Shown piece after piece: positions 19,401-25,483 of a DNA stretch of 54,311 nt (position 1 is the stretch's first letter; each line of letters opens with the position of its first letter). A model generated the notes under the pieces. It was given only the letters and a program-made list of their open reading frames with translations, searched no databases and was not told the origin of the DNA. The position numbers and the translations under genes were made by a program. The DNA lies in the NCBI GenBank assembly GCA_044234005.1, contig JBIIJE010000005.1, forward strand, positions 1-54,311, given 5' to 3'. Source of the stretch: OLB11 sp044234005. Its GTDB lineage: Bacteria > Bacteroidota > Bacteroidia > Chitinophagales > Chitinophagaceae.

Positions 19401-19712
19401 CACAACTGTTTCTCTTAAGTTTTTGGTATCAGAAGCCAATTTCACACTCATCCCGTTTTGTGCAGGTTTTTCAGTAGTTTTCATACCGATGGCTGAGAAA
19501 GTAAGCGTTGTGCCACTTTCCACATTAATTTTAAAATTACCGTTCATATCAGTAACCGCACCTTTGCTAGTGCCTTTTACTCGTATTGTTGCTCCTACAA
19601 GTGGTTCGCTTTTGTCGTCTAAAACCTTACCACGTATGGCATCGGTTTGTGCTACAACTATCTGTGCAAACAATGACAGCAAGCTAAGCATCAATAGTAA
19701 CTTTTTTCTCAT
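16425..19712 (-). CDS. SusC/RagA-family TonB-dependent outer-membrane transporter
   Basis: 1095 residues. It imports a large nutrient through the outer membrane with energy from TonB. Signal peptide 1-21 (IVVAQ), carboxypeptidase regulatory-like domain about 22-110 (IRGKVLDDKSEPLVGATIRVKG), then a TonB-dependent plug with the SusC signature (VVDGLPINTSAS and LKGPGATALYGSQGANG), then a 22-strand barrel ending in LKLNF with a terminal aromatic residue. The partner SusD gene follows. Upstream, no anti-sigma/ECF pair or hybrid two-component gene is present. Confidence 0.95.
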   Translation of the reverse strand: MRKKLLLMLSLLSLFAQIVVAQTDAIRGKVLDDKSEPLVGATIRVKGTSKGAVTDMNGNFKINVESGTTLTFSAIGMKTTEKPAQNGMSVKLASDTKNLRETVVTALAMKQDKRTIGYAQTSIKNETLNQGQNGNAITALSGKVAGLQIVNAAGTPGASPFIQLRGINSIELNTQPLFVVDGLPINTSASSIGDPADAQNNELTNVSGGFRGFDINPDDIEEMSVLKGPGATALYGSQGANGVILITTKKGAKGGKKGLSVEYNSSIVWDQVNKLPEHQNKFTQGVGGEYIAAPSTQRNSWGALADTMYWNGDKSYNWDKNGKLVGKSDPTAKTQFTPYDNNKQFFRTGQTYRNNFSISSGTENATLRLSYSNLKQNGIIPNTGINRNTLGLNADLKARENVVIGAGLNYVNTRGTYAQQGSNLSGVMLGLLRTPINFDNSNGNSDAKSEDAYLFPDGSQRTYRGFGIYDNPYYTVNENQYRDQTNRFFGNIYATWTPLSWVSITNRLGGDVSNTAGQQNYGTQSSDIPVVGRVTLRNENYKHFNNDFLVNLTPYLHKDLDFSVLLGQNIYSQSMVEDFTRGDNLIIDRWYNINNAQNLAINQTENSTFRRLSEFGNVKLGYKNFAFVEASTRIEHATSFWPNFKPNWYSSINGSFIFSDAFKLTNDKFTYGKLRLSYGTAGSNPPSQSTKTRWIQTKVTDGWTDGNGNPINGNTSIFESSIMFDDDLNPERTGTFEIGTELRFLKNRIILDYTFYNSNTKDIFVKAPIPASSGNSVYFTNAGTINNRGHEVQLMINPIKKRDFRWDVTVNYSRNRSNVVKLAEGINTVDLNGFTGTQVNLFEGKPYGILYGSGYLRDESGNLIIDDRPTVLNEDGVLETNLAYGSPQLDPQQKDLGSVMPDWLGGINNTFTYKRISLGILFETRQGGIMWNGTRGALTTFGVAKETEGRDSDQRVFEGVLGHTGSDGKIYHYDALGNEKLGTGGANTMTVNLNENYYSGIGGGFTINEPFIEDASWVRLRELSLSYSIPNTLLSKTKYIKGASFGFVGRNLLLWTKYKGVDPETSLVGGNKAQGLDYFNNPGTKSYGFNLKLNF

Positions 19713-20136
19713 ACTCTTTTGAATTTTATGTGTAACAAATATTTATTAATGTAAATGTAACATCAATTTTACTTATATGCAATTTCTAAACCGATTATTT
19801 TTGGCTTTTCGTTAACAAATTACTTTTTTCCATATAAAATAGATCTTTTATTGACAATATGTAGCGAATAAATTTATCTTCAAGGGTATCCACACATAGC
19901 CATGAAAACTGCTCATAATCAATTGTTTGAATAATTTCTTTACAATTCAAGGAAATAAACTCTAACGTAAAACCAATTAGAGATTACCTCAATTCGAGAT
20001 TTTCATCTAACAGCCATCAGATTATTCTGCATCTATTTAATTGCACCATATCATATGCGTAATAATAAAATTTGTTCTTTTTTGCATTGATTATCAATGA
20101 TTTATCGTACACAAAATAAAATTTATACACAAAAAC
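19713..20136. other. Divergent intergenic region between susC-like gene and rplM
   Basis: No gene seen. It must carry the promoters for both directions; only the rplM one is clear. Confidence 0.5.
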
Positions 20137-20168
20137 TTGTTTCATACCTATGCTTTTACCTACTTTTG
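20137..20168 (+). promoter_or_regulatory. Promoter of the rplM-rpsI operon
   Basis: TTG at 20137-20139 and TACTTTTG at 20161-20168, 21 bp apart, the same arrangement and -7 sequence as the iscU promoter. The rplM ATG follows after 40 nt. Confidence 0.65.
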
Positions 20169-20208
20169 CACTCCTTTAAAAAAATGAAGGTTTTATTCAA
20201 TTAAGATT

Positions 20209-20652
20209 ATGAGACATTTAAGTTATAAAACGCAGTTCGCAAACAAACAAACTTACAAACCAGAATGGATTGTAATTGATGCTAGCAACCAAACTGTTGG
20301 TCGTATGTGTACAAGAATCGCATCTATTTTAAGAGGCAAGCACAAACCAACTTATACGCCACATGCTGATGCTGGTGATTATATCATCGTAACAAACGCT
20401 GAGAAGATAGTTTTTACAGGTGATAAATTAAATCAAAAGATTTATATCAACTTTAGTGGTTACCCGGGTGGTAAAAAAGAAGAAGTTGCTAAAGATTTAT
20501 TACAACGCCGTCCTGAACAAATTATAGAGCGTGCTGTAAAAGGTATGTTGCCTAAAAATCGTTTGGGTCGTGCTATGTTCAAAAAATTATTTGTATATGC
20601 TGGTACAGAGCACCCACATGCTGCTCAAAAACCTACGGCATTTCAACTTTAA
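20209..20652 (+). CDS. rplM: 50S ribosomal protein L13
   Basis: 147 residues, normal length. L13 is an early-assembling large-subunit protein. Family motifs: WIVIDASNQTVGRMCTRIASILRGKHKPTYTPH near residues 21-53, GDYIIVTNAEKI, and RAVKGMLPKNRLGR near 108-121. It leads the conserved rplM-rpsI pair; rpsI starts 39 nt downstream. Confidence 0.98.
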   Translation: MRHLSYKTQFANKQTYKPEWIVIDASNQTVGRMCTRIASILRGKHKPTYTPHADAGDYIIVTNAEKIVFTGDKLNQKIYINFSGYPGGKKEEVAKDLLQRRPEQIIERAVKGMLPKNRLGRAMFKKLFVYAGTEHPHAAQKPTAFQL

Positions 20653-20691
20653 AAAATTCAACGAATTATAAACTCGTATTATTAAAATTAC

Positions 20692-21081
20692 ATGGAAAAA
20701 AATAAAAAAGCTATTGGTCGTCGAAAAGAAGCCGTAGCACGTGTGTACCTTAGTAAAGGAAGTGGAAAAATTACGGTAAACGACCGTGATTACAAAGCAT
20801 ATTTCCCATTAATGTACCTTCAAAATCAAGTAGAATTGCCATTAAAAACGATTGATGGTTTAGACAAATATGACGTAAATGTCAATGTTGCTGGTGGCGG
20901 TGCTAAAGGCCAAGCAGAAGCAATTAAGTTAGGTTTGAGTCGTGCGTTATGCAACCAAGACGTTGAAATGCGTCAAGCTTTAAAACCTGCTGGTTTGCTT
21001 ACGCGTGATCCTCGCTCGGTTGAACGTAAGAAATTTGGACACAAGAAAGCACGCAAGAGCTTCCAGTTCTCTAAACGTTAA
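20692..21081 (+). CDS. rpsI: 30S ribosomal protein S9
   Basis: 129 residues. S9 contacts P-site tRNA through its C-terminal tail; here the tail ends FQFSKR as in the family. Opening AIGRRKEAVARVYLSKGSGKITVN and the LTRDPRSVERKKFGHKKARKSFQ segment are diagnostic. Second gene of the rplM operon; a 126-nt spacer separates it from rpsB. Confidence 0.98.
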   Translation: MEKNKKAIGRRKEAVARVYLSKGSGKITVNDRDYKAYFPLMYLQNQVELPLKTIDGLDKYDVNVNVAGGGAKGQAEAIKLGLSRALCNQDVEMRQALKPAGLLTRDPRSVERKKFGHKKARKSFQFSKR

Positions 21082-21207
21082 TACAAGCGATGTTCGGTTA
21101 TCGACTCTCGCTCCCCTAGCAAAGCAGGTTTTCGATACTCGGACTAAGTCAATTTCATTAAATAAAAAACAGCGTATTAAACGCATCAAAATAAAAGTAT
21201 TAAAGAC

Positions 21208-22056
21208 ATGTCAGAAAATACATCATTACAACAGCAACTATTGGATGCAGGTGTTCACTTCGGTCACTTGCGTAAAAAATGGAATCCTAAAATGCTTCCT
21301 TACATTTTTGCTGAGAAAAAAGGTATTCATATAATTGATTTGAATAAAACCGTTGAAGGTTTAACAGAAGCGGCTGCAGCAATGAAACAAATTGCGAAAA
21401 GTGGTAAGAAAATTCTTTTCGTTGCTACTAAAAAACAAGCTAAGGAAATCGTTTCTGAATGTGCACAAAAAGTAAATATGCCTTACGTTACCGATCGTTG
21501 GTTGGGTGGTATGCTTACTAACTTCGGCACCATTCGTAAGAGTGTAAAGAAAATGCAAAGCATCGAAAAAATGCTTGAAGATAGCAGCATCTCTATCAAC
21601 AAAAAGGAGCGTTTAACCTTGAAACGTGATAAGGATAAAATGGAGAAAGTATTAGGTGGTATCATCGGTATGAATCGCACACCGCATGCTTTATTCATCG
21701 TTGATATTTCGCATGAGCATATCGCGATGGCAGAAGCTAAACGTTTAGGGATTACTACATTTGGTATGGTTGATACAAACTCTGATCCAAACAAAGTAGA
21801 TTTTGCAATTCCTTCAAATGACGACGCAACAAAATCAATCGCTATTATCACGAATTATGTAACAGCTGCAATCATTGAAGGTTTACAAGAGCGTGAATTA
21901 GAAAAAGATAAAATGGCTGATGAAGATGATAACGAAGAAAAAGTAGAAGCAGGTGCTGAAGGCCATGAAGGAGATATTGACGCTTCAACAGATGGAGAAA
22001 AAACGCCTCGTAAAAAAGCAAGTGGTACACGTAGAACTGGACCTGCTAAAAAATAA
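21208..22056 (+). CDS. rpsB: 30S ribosomal protein S2
   Basis: 282 residues. The core (about 1-235) shows LLDAGVHFGHLRKKWNPKM, YVTDRWLGGMLTNF and the RTPHALFIVDISHE region typical of S2. S2 completes the 30S subunit and recruits S1. The last 45 or so residues form an extension, first acidic (DEDDNEEKVEAGAEGHEGD) then basic (PRKKASGTRRTGPAKK), longer than E. coli S2. It is followed by a strong hairpin and then tsf. Confidence 0.97.
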   Translation: MSENTSLQQQLLDAGVHFGHLRKKWNPKMLPYIFAEKKGIHIIDLNKTVEGLTEAAAAMKQIAKSGKKILFVATKKQAKEIVSECAQKVNMPYVTDRWLGGMLTNFGTIRKSVKKMQSIEKMLEDSSISINKKERLTLKRDKDKMEKVLGGIIGMNRTPHALFIVDISHEHIAMAEAKRLGITTFGMVDTNSDPNKVDFAIPSNDDATKSIAIITNYVTAAIIEGLQERELEKDKMADEDDNEEKVEAGAEGHEGDIDASTDGEKTPRKKASGTRRTGPAKK

Positions 22057-22068
22057 AACCTAAATCTC

Positions 22069-22117
22069 AAATTCCAAATTCCAATTCATTCATATTGTAT
22101 GTTGGGATTTGGAATTT
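22069..22117 (+). other. Long hairpin between rpsB and tsf
   Basis: A 16-bp stem (22069-22084 with 22102-22117) with one mismatch and a 17-nt loop, entirely A/T-rich with internal CC/GG pairs. It lies 12 nt after the rpsB stop and 40 nt before tsf. It could act as a partial terminator or RNA-processing site that sets the S2 to EF-Ts ratio; there is no long T run directly after it. Confidence 0.6.
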
Positions 22118-22157
22118 TTAAAATCAGAATTTTTAAAAATAATAAATACTAAAATAA

Positions 22158-23009
22158 ATGGAAACAATAAATATAACTGCTGCTGATGTAAACAAATTAC
22201 GCCAAACAACAGGTGCAGGGATGATGGATTGTCGTGCTGCATTACAAGAAACAAATGGTGACTTTGAAGCTGCTATTGATTATTTGCGTAAAAAAGGACA
22301 AAAAGTTGCTGCTAAACGTAGCGATCGTGATGCGAAAGAAGGCTTAGTAATTGCACGTACTTCAGCTGACAATAAAATGGGCATTATTATCAACTTCACA
22401 TCTGAAACGGATTTCGTTTCGAAGAATGAAGAATTTATTGCTCTAGGCTTACGTTTAAGCGAAATAGCTGTTGCTAATAATTGTAAGTCATTAGATGAAT
22501 TTAAAGCTTGCCAATTCGATAATATCACGGTTGCTGATAAAATCATGGAAACAGTTGCTAAAATTGGTGAAAAAATTGATGTGACTTCTTTCGAAAGATT
22601 AGAAGACGAATGTGTAGTAGCTTATAATCATGCAGGTTACCGAGTTGCGGTATTAGTTGGTTTAAATCAAGCGTATAACGAAGCGGTAGAAGTTGCAGGT
22701 AAAGATGTTGCTATGCAAATTGCAGCCATGAATCCAGTAGCTGTAAGTCCTGAAAGAGTTTTACCTGAAACTATTGCCCGTGAGAAGGATATCATTATGG
22801 ACTTAATGAAACAAGATCCTAAAATGGAAGGCAAACCTGAAGATATGATTTCGAAAATTGCAGATGGAAAAATCAATGCATTCTTTAAAGAAAATACCTT
22901 ACTTGTTCAAGCTTTTGTAAAAGATGGTAGCAAATCAGTTGCTGATTATCTAAAAAGTGTTCAATCAGATTTAACGGTGAATAATTTTAGCCGTTTAAAT
23001 ATAGGTTAG
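22158..23009 (+). CDS. tsf: Translation elongation factor Ts
   Basis: 283 residues. EF-Ts exchanges GDP on EF-Tu. The N-terminal UBA-like part has NKLRQTTGAGMMDCRAALQE, followed by YLRKKGQKVAAKRSDRDAKEG and the TDFVSKNEEF motif that contacts EF-Tu, then the dimerisation part. It follows rpsB as in most bacteria and ends with a terminator at 23036-23065. Confidence 0.97.
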   Translation: METINITAADVNKLRQTTGAGMMDCRAALQETNGDFEAAIDYLRKKGQKVAAKRSDRDAKEGLVIARTSADNKMGIIINFTSETDFVSKNEEFIALGLRLSEIAVANNCKSLDEFKACQFDNITVADKIMETVAKIGEKIDVTSFERLEDECVVAYNHAGYRVAVLVGLNQAYNEAVEVAGKDVAMQIAAMNPVAVSPERVLPETIAREKDIIMDLMKQDPKMEGKPEDMISKIADGKINAFFKENTLLVQAFVKDGSKSVADYLKSVQSDLTVNNFSRLNIG

Positions 23010-23035
23010 TTTGGGAGAGAGAAATACTACAAAAG

Positions 23036-23065
23036 AAAAGGCTGTTAAGTGATTGACAGCCTTTT
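23036..23065 (+). terminator. Terminator of tsf
   Basis: A 10-bp perfect stem AAAAGGCTGT/ACAGCCTTTT with a 10-nt loop and a run of eight T residues, 27 bp after the tsf stop. It could also serve the convergent ATPase gene. Confidence 0.92.
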
Positions 23066-23096
23066 TTTTACGTCTTTTCTAATTCAATTTTAGTCT

Positions 23097-24221
23097 CTAC
23101 GTAATCCAATCCAAATAATTATCTTGATGAATAATGTTGTAATTAGCATTTAGATAGGCTTTCGCAAAAGCTGTTGGAATTTTATATTTGTGCAATTTCC
23201 ATTTACATTCAAACGCATCCATATTTTCATCTTCAACTTCTATTAGATCTATTTCTTGTTGGTCGTATGTGCGCCAAAAATAGCTATCTAATTGCCTTTC
23301 ATGAATGGTATTGTATTTAATTCTTTCACTTAAGATATAATTTTCCCACAACACTCCAATATCTTGACGCAAAGCCAGTGGTTGTAAATTGCCTGCTAAA
23401 TAATTGCGAATGCCATTGTCATAAAAATACCAACGATTACTTTTTGCAATTTCTTTTCTCAAGTTTTTACTAAAGCCTTTTCGTTGATAGATGACAAACA
23501 CTTTGCTTAATAAATCCAGATAACGTTCGACAGTATTCTTACTTAAGTTTAAACTTTTTCCTAATTCATCTAATGAAACTTCTGCACCAATTTGCAAAGC
23601 TATTAGTATTAATAAATCCTTCAATTTTTGCGGATTGCGAATGTTTTCAAAAGCCAAAATATCTTTAAATAAATAGGTATTTACAAGTTCTTGCAAATAC
23701 CTTGCTTTCTCGTCGTTCGTTGCTAAAAAAACCAATTCAGGATATGAACCATAAATTAATCGCTCTTCTAAGTTTTGTTTAGTTTGAAGAACATTTTCTT
23801 GTTGCTTCAGTTCTACTTGTGCCAATGTATACATATAATAAGTAAATGTTCTCCCTACCAATGGCTCGCCACTTTTACCAATATCTAATGCTGATGAACC
23901 TGTAATGATGATATGTAATGGTTTTATTTCATCAATCATTAATTTTAATTTCCGACCAATGTCAGAAATATATTGGGCTTCATCAATCATTAAAATATCA
24001 TATCCATTCAATAAATTTTTATAATTTGTAATCGTTCTGTTTTCCAGTAGTTTTTCTACATCAGTATCTTCACCATTTAGTCGTAGGATTTTTTTACTGA
24101 AACGTTGCGCTATCATATCTAACAATGCTGTTTTACCAACTCGTCTTGCACCTATTAATAGGCTTACTTTTTGTTGATTGATTCTACTTAGTATTGCTTT
24201 TTCTAAACCTCGAGTGAGCAT
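23097..24221 (-). CDS. AAA ATPase with DUF4143 domain
   Basis: 374 residues. The N-terminal AAA_14 ATPase has Walker A GARRVGKT at 24-31 and Walker B ILMIDEAQY with D80-E81, and a sensor-like IIITGSSAL near 105. The C-terminal half is the DUF4143 domain with a winged-helix-like part (LGKSLNLSKNTVERYLDLL) and a PD-(D/E)xK-like core (EIDLIEVEDENMDAFECKWK). The family is widespread and mobile, often present in many divergent copies; its function is unproven. The upstream region carries two dyads and a TATATTTG box, suggesting specific control. Confidence 0.9.
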   Translation of the reverse strand: MLTRGLEKAILSRINQQKVSLLIGARRVGKTALLDMIAQRFSKKILRLNGEDTDVEKLLENRTITNYKNLLNGYDILMIDEAQYISDIGRKLKLMIDEIKPLHIIITGSSALDIGKSGEPLVGRTFTYYMYTLAQVELKQQENVLQTKQNLEERLIYGSYPELVFLATNDEKARYLQELVNTYLFKDILAFENIRNPQKLKDLLILIALQIGAEVSLDELGKSLNLSKNTVERYLDLLSKVFVIYQRKGFSKNLRKEIAKSNRWYFYDNGIRNYLAGNLQPLALRQDIGVLWENYILSERIKYNTIHERQLDSYFWRTYDQQEIDLIEVEDENMDAFECKWKLHKYKIPTAFAKAYLNANYNIIHQDNYLDWIT

Positions 24222-24241
24222 AGAATTGTAGTTTTATGGTA

Positions 24242-24249
24242 CAAATATA
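24242..24249 (-). promoter_or_regulatory. -7 box of the AAA ATPase gene
   Basis: Minus strand TATATTTG, an exact TAnnTTTG match, 20 nt before the ATG. The region where a -33 element would lie is A/T-rich without a TTTG. Confidence 0.5.
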
Positions 24250-24278
24250 CCTCCAAGTTACCTAATTAATATAAATAA

Positions 24279-24326
24279 CGTCAACAAACTGACGCAATTA
24301 ATGTATAATTCGTCAATAAACTGACG
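24279..24326. promoter_or_regulatory. Two operator-like dyads upstream of the AAA ATPase gene
   Basis: CGTCAACAAACTGACG at 24279-24294 and CGTCAATAAACTGACG at 24311-24326. Each is CGTCA-N6-TGACG, the starts are 32 bp apart (about three helical turns), and both are followed by AATTAATGT. They lie about 30 and 62 bp upstream of the -7 box, a position that suits an activator or a looping repressor. Confidence 0.6.
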
Positions 24327-24329
24327 TAA

Positions 24330-24596
24330 TTAATGTTTATTAAAGACCAAGCGATAAATCAAATACTCAGCAATTAATAAATTTATAACCCATGAAAGCC
24401 ATACTATTAGGTATGTATCTATGGGTGGTAGCTCGAATGTGTTTGAAATTATCCATTTAAAGAGTCGAAGAGAAATGGCACTTAAAGTCAAAGCATAACT
24501 TCGATACATAAATGCTTGATGTTGAAGTATGTTTTTATGCTTTACAAAATAATAAGCTTGACAAGTAAACCATAGTCACAATAAACTCAAAATAAT
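24330..24596 (-). pseudogene. Remnant of a DUF2306 membrane protein (C-terminal part)
   Basis: On the minus strand an open frame of 80 codons from 24572 to the TAA at 24330-24332 reads WFTCQAYYFVKHKN, then HQAFMYRSYALTLSAISLRLFKWI and further hydrophobic segments. The sequence around RSYALTLSAISLRL is the hallmark of DUF2306 integral membrane proteins. Just before it the frame has TGA at 24576-24578 where a Trp would fit. No start codon or first helices remain. Its end overlaps the region of the dyads upstream of the ATPase gene. Confidence 0.65.
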
Positions 24597-25068
24597 ATTT
24601 GAATATCAATTTTTGCGAAAGCTTTCCATTTTCATTTTAGTAAAGCGTCTTGAATAGTAAATGTAAATGTCCGATCATGCTTATCACTACCAGGTTATTT
24701 ACACGTAAAATGAAAAGCACTATCGGTTGTGCAAGATTCGCCTTCACACTTTTGTTCATTGACAGCGACAATACTATGTCCTTTTACTTTTCCATCTTAC
24801 AATTTCATCAATAGCAATGGATATTTTTTTGTCTATTCCACCAATTTATTCCTCCTAGTACAACGGATTTAGCATATTAAATTGAATCAATATCGATGAA
24901 ATCCAGTTCAAAAGCGACAACATAATTTCCAATTGCCGAATTTTTTACAGATGTTTTTTCAACTTCAGCACCTTATTCAACTTCGGCTTTTACATTGTCT
25001 CTTTTGATGAGGTTGCTGCAGGAACTTAGCATAAAAGACAAGATTAGAATTATATTTAAACGATTCAT
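24597..25068 (-). pseudogene. Decayed lipoprotein gene
   Basis: It begins with an intact ATG at 25066-25068 and a lipoprotein signal (MNRLNIILILSFMLSSCS, Cys17). In-frame TAA follows at 24973-24975, the frame resumes with VEKTSVKNSAIGNYVVAFELD, another TAA, then at least two frameshifts before GKVKGHSIVAVNEQKCEG, and further stops around PGSDKHDRTFTFTIQDALL. The GHSIVA and PGxDKxD elements resemble a Bacteroidota lipoprotein family I know only from memory. It runs straight into the DUF2306 remnant. Confidence 0.6.
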
Positions 25069-25391
25069 ATAAACTTGAAATTATAGCTAAAGATAATTCA
25101 GTGATTATAACAAAAAAGGGAAGATTATTGATAGAAATAGTTAAAACTTTTATGAAACTTATTGGTCCAAATCTTTTTGCATGCAAAAAGAATCTTGAAG
25201 AAAATATTTACCAATCATATTGCTTATTTGGTTCTAAATACTCTTTTTTAACTCTTATAACCAAATACAAGGTATAATATTGGCTATATCTTAAAATTTA
25301 ATACACTTATAGCCCAGCTAGCTTTGATAACTAGCTAGAAATAATAGGCAAAATCATTCAACAAGTTTTTACTTTTTGCACCCTAACTTCT
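25069..25391. other. Gene-free stretch before alaS
   Basis: No gene seen. It contains a small inverted repeat built on CTAGCT near 25318-25339. Confidence 0.45.
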
Positions 25392-25399
25392 TACTTTTG
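25392..25399 (+). promoter_or_regulatory. -7 box of alaS
   Basis: TACTTTTG, the same box as at iscU and rplM. A second near-match TACTTTTTG ends at 25378, so tandem start sites are possible. The ATG is 84 nt downstream. Confidence 0.45.
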
Positions 25400-25483
25400 C
25401 CACCTTAAATTTAACATAGGTGATTTGCCAACTAAGAATTCCATTCATAAACTGACAAATTATCAAATCATCAAATTAAAAAA

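Noticed and set aside
21085..21150. Repeat-like words (TCGGTTATCGA, CGATACTCGG) between rpsI and rpsB
   Set aside because: Only a short word is shared with 39570 and no convincing fold or copy was found; not enough to call a leader RNA or repeat.
24279..24326. Possible short CRISPR array
   Set aside because: Only two units, palindromic, 32-bp period including the dyad, no cas genes; operator sites fit better.
24977..25186. 69-codon minus-strand open frame
   Set aside because: It is out of frame with the recognisable lipoprotein remnant and has no family resemblance.
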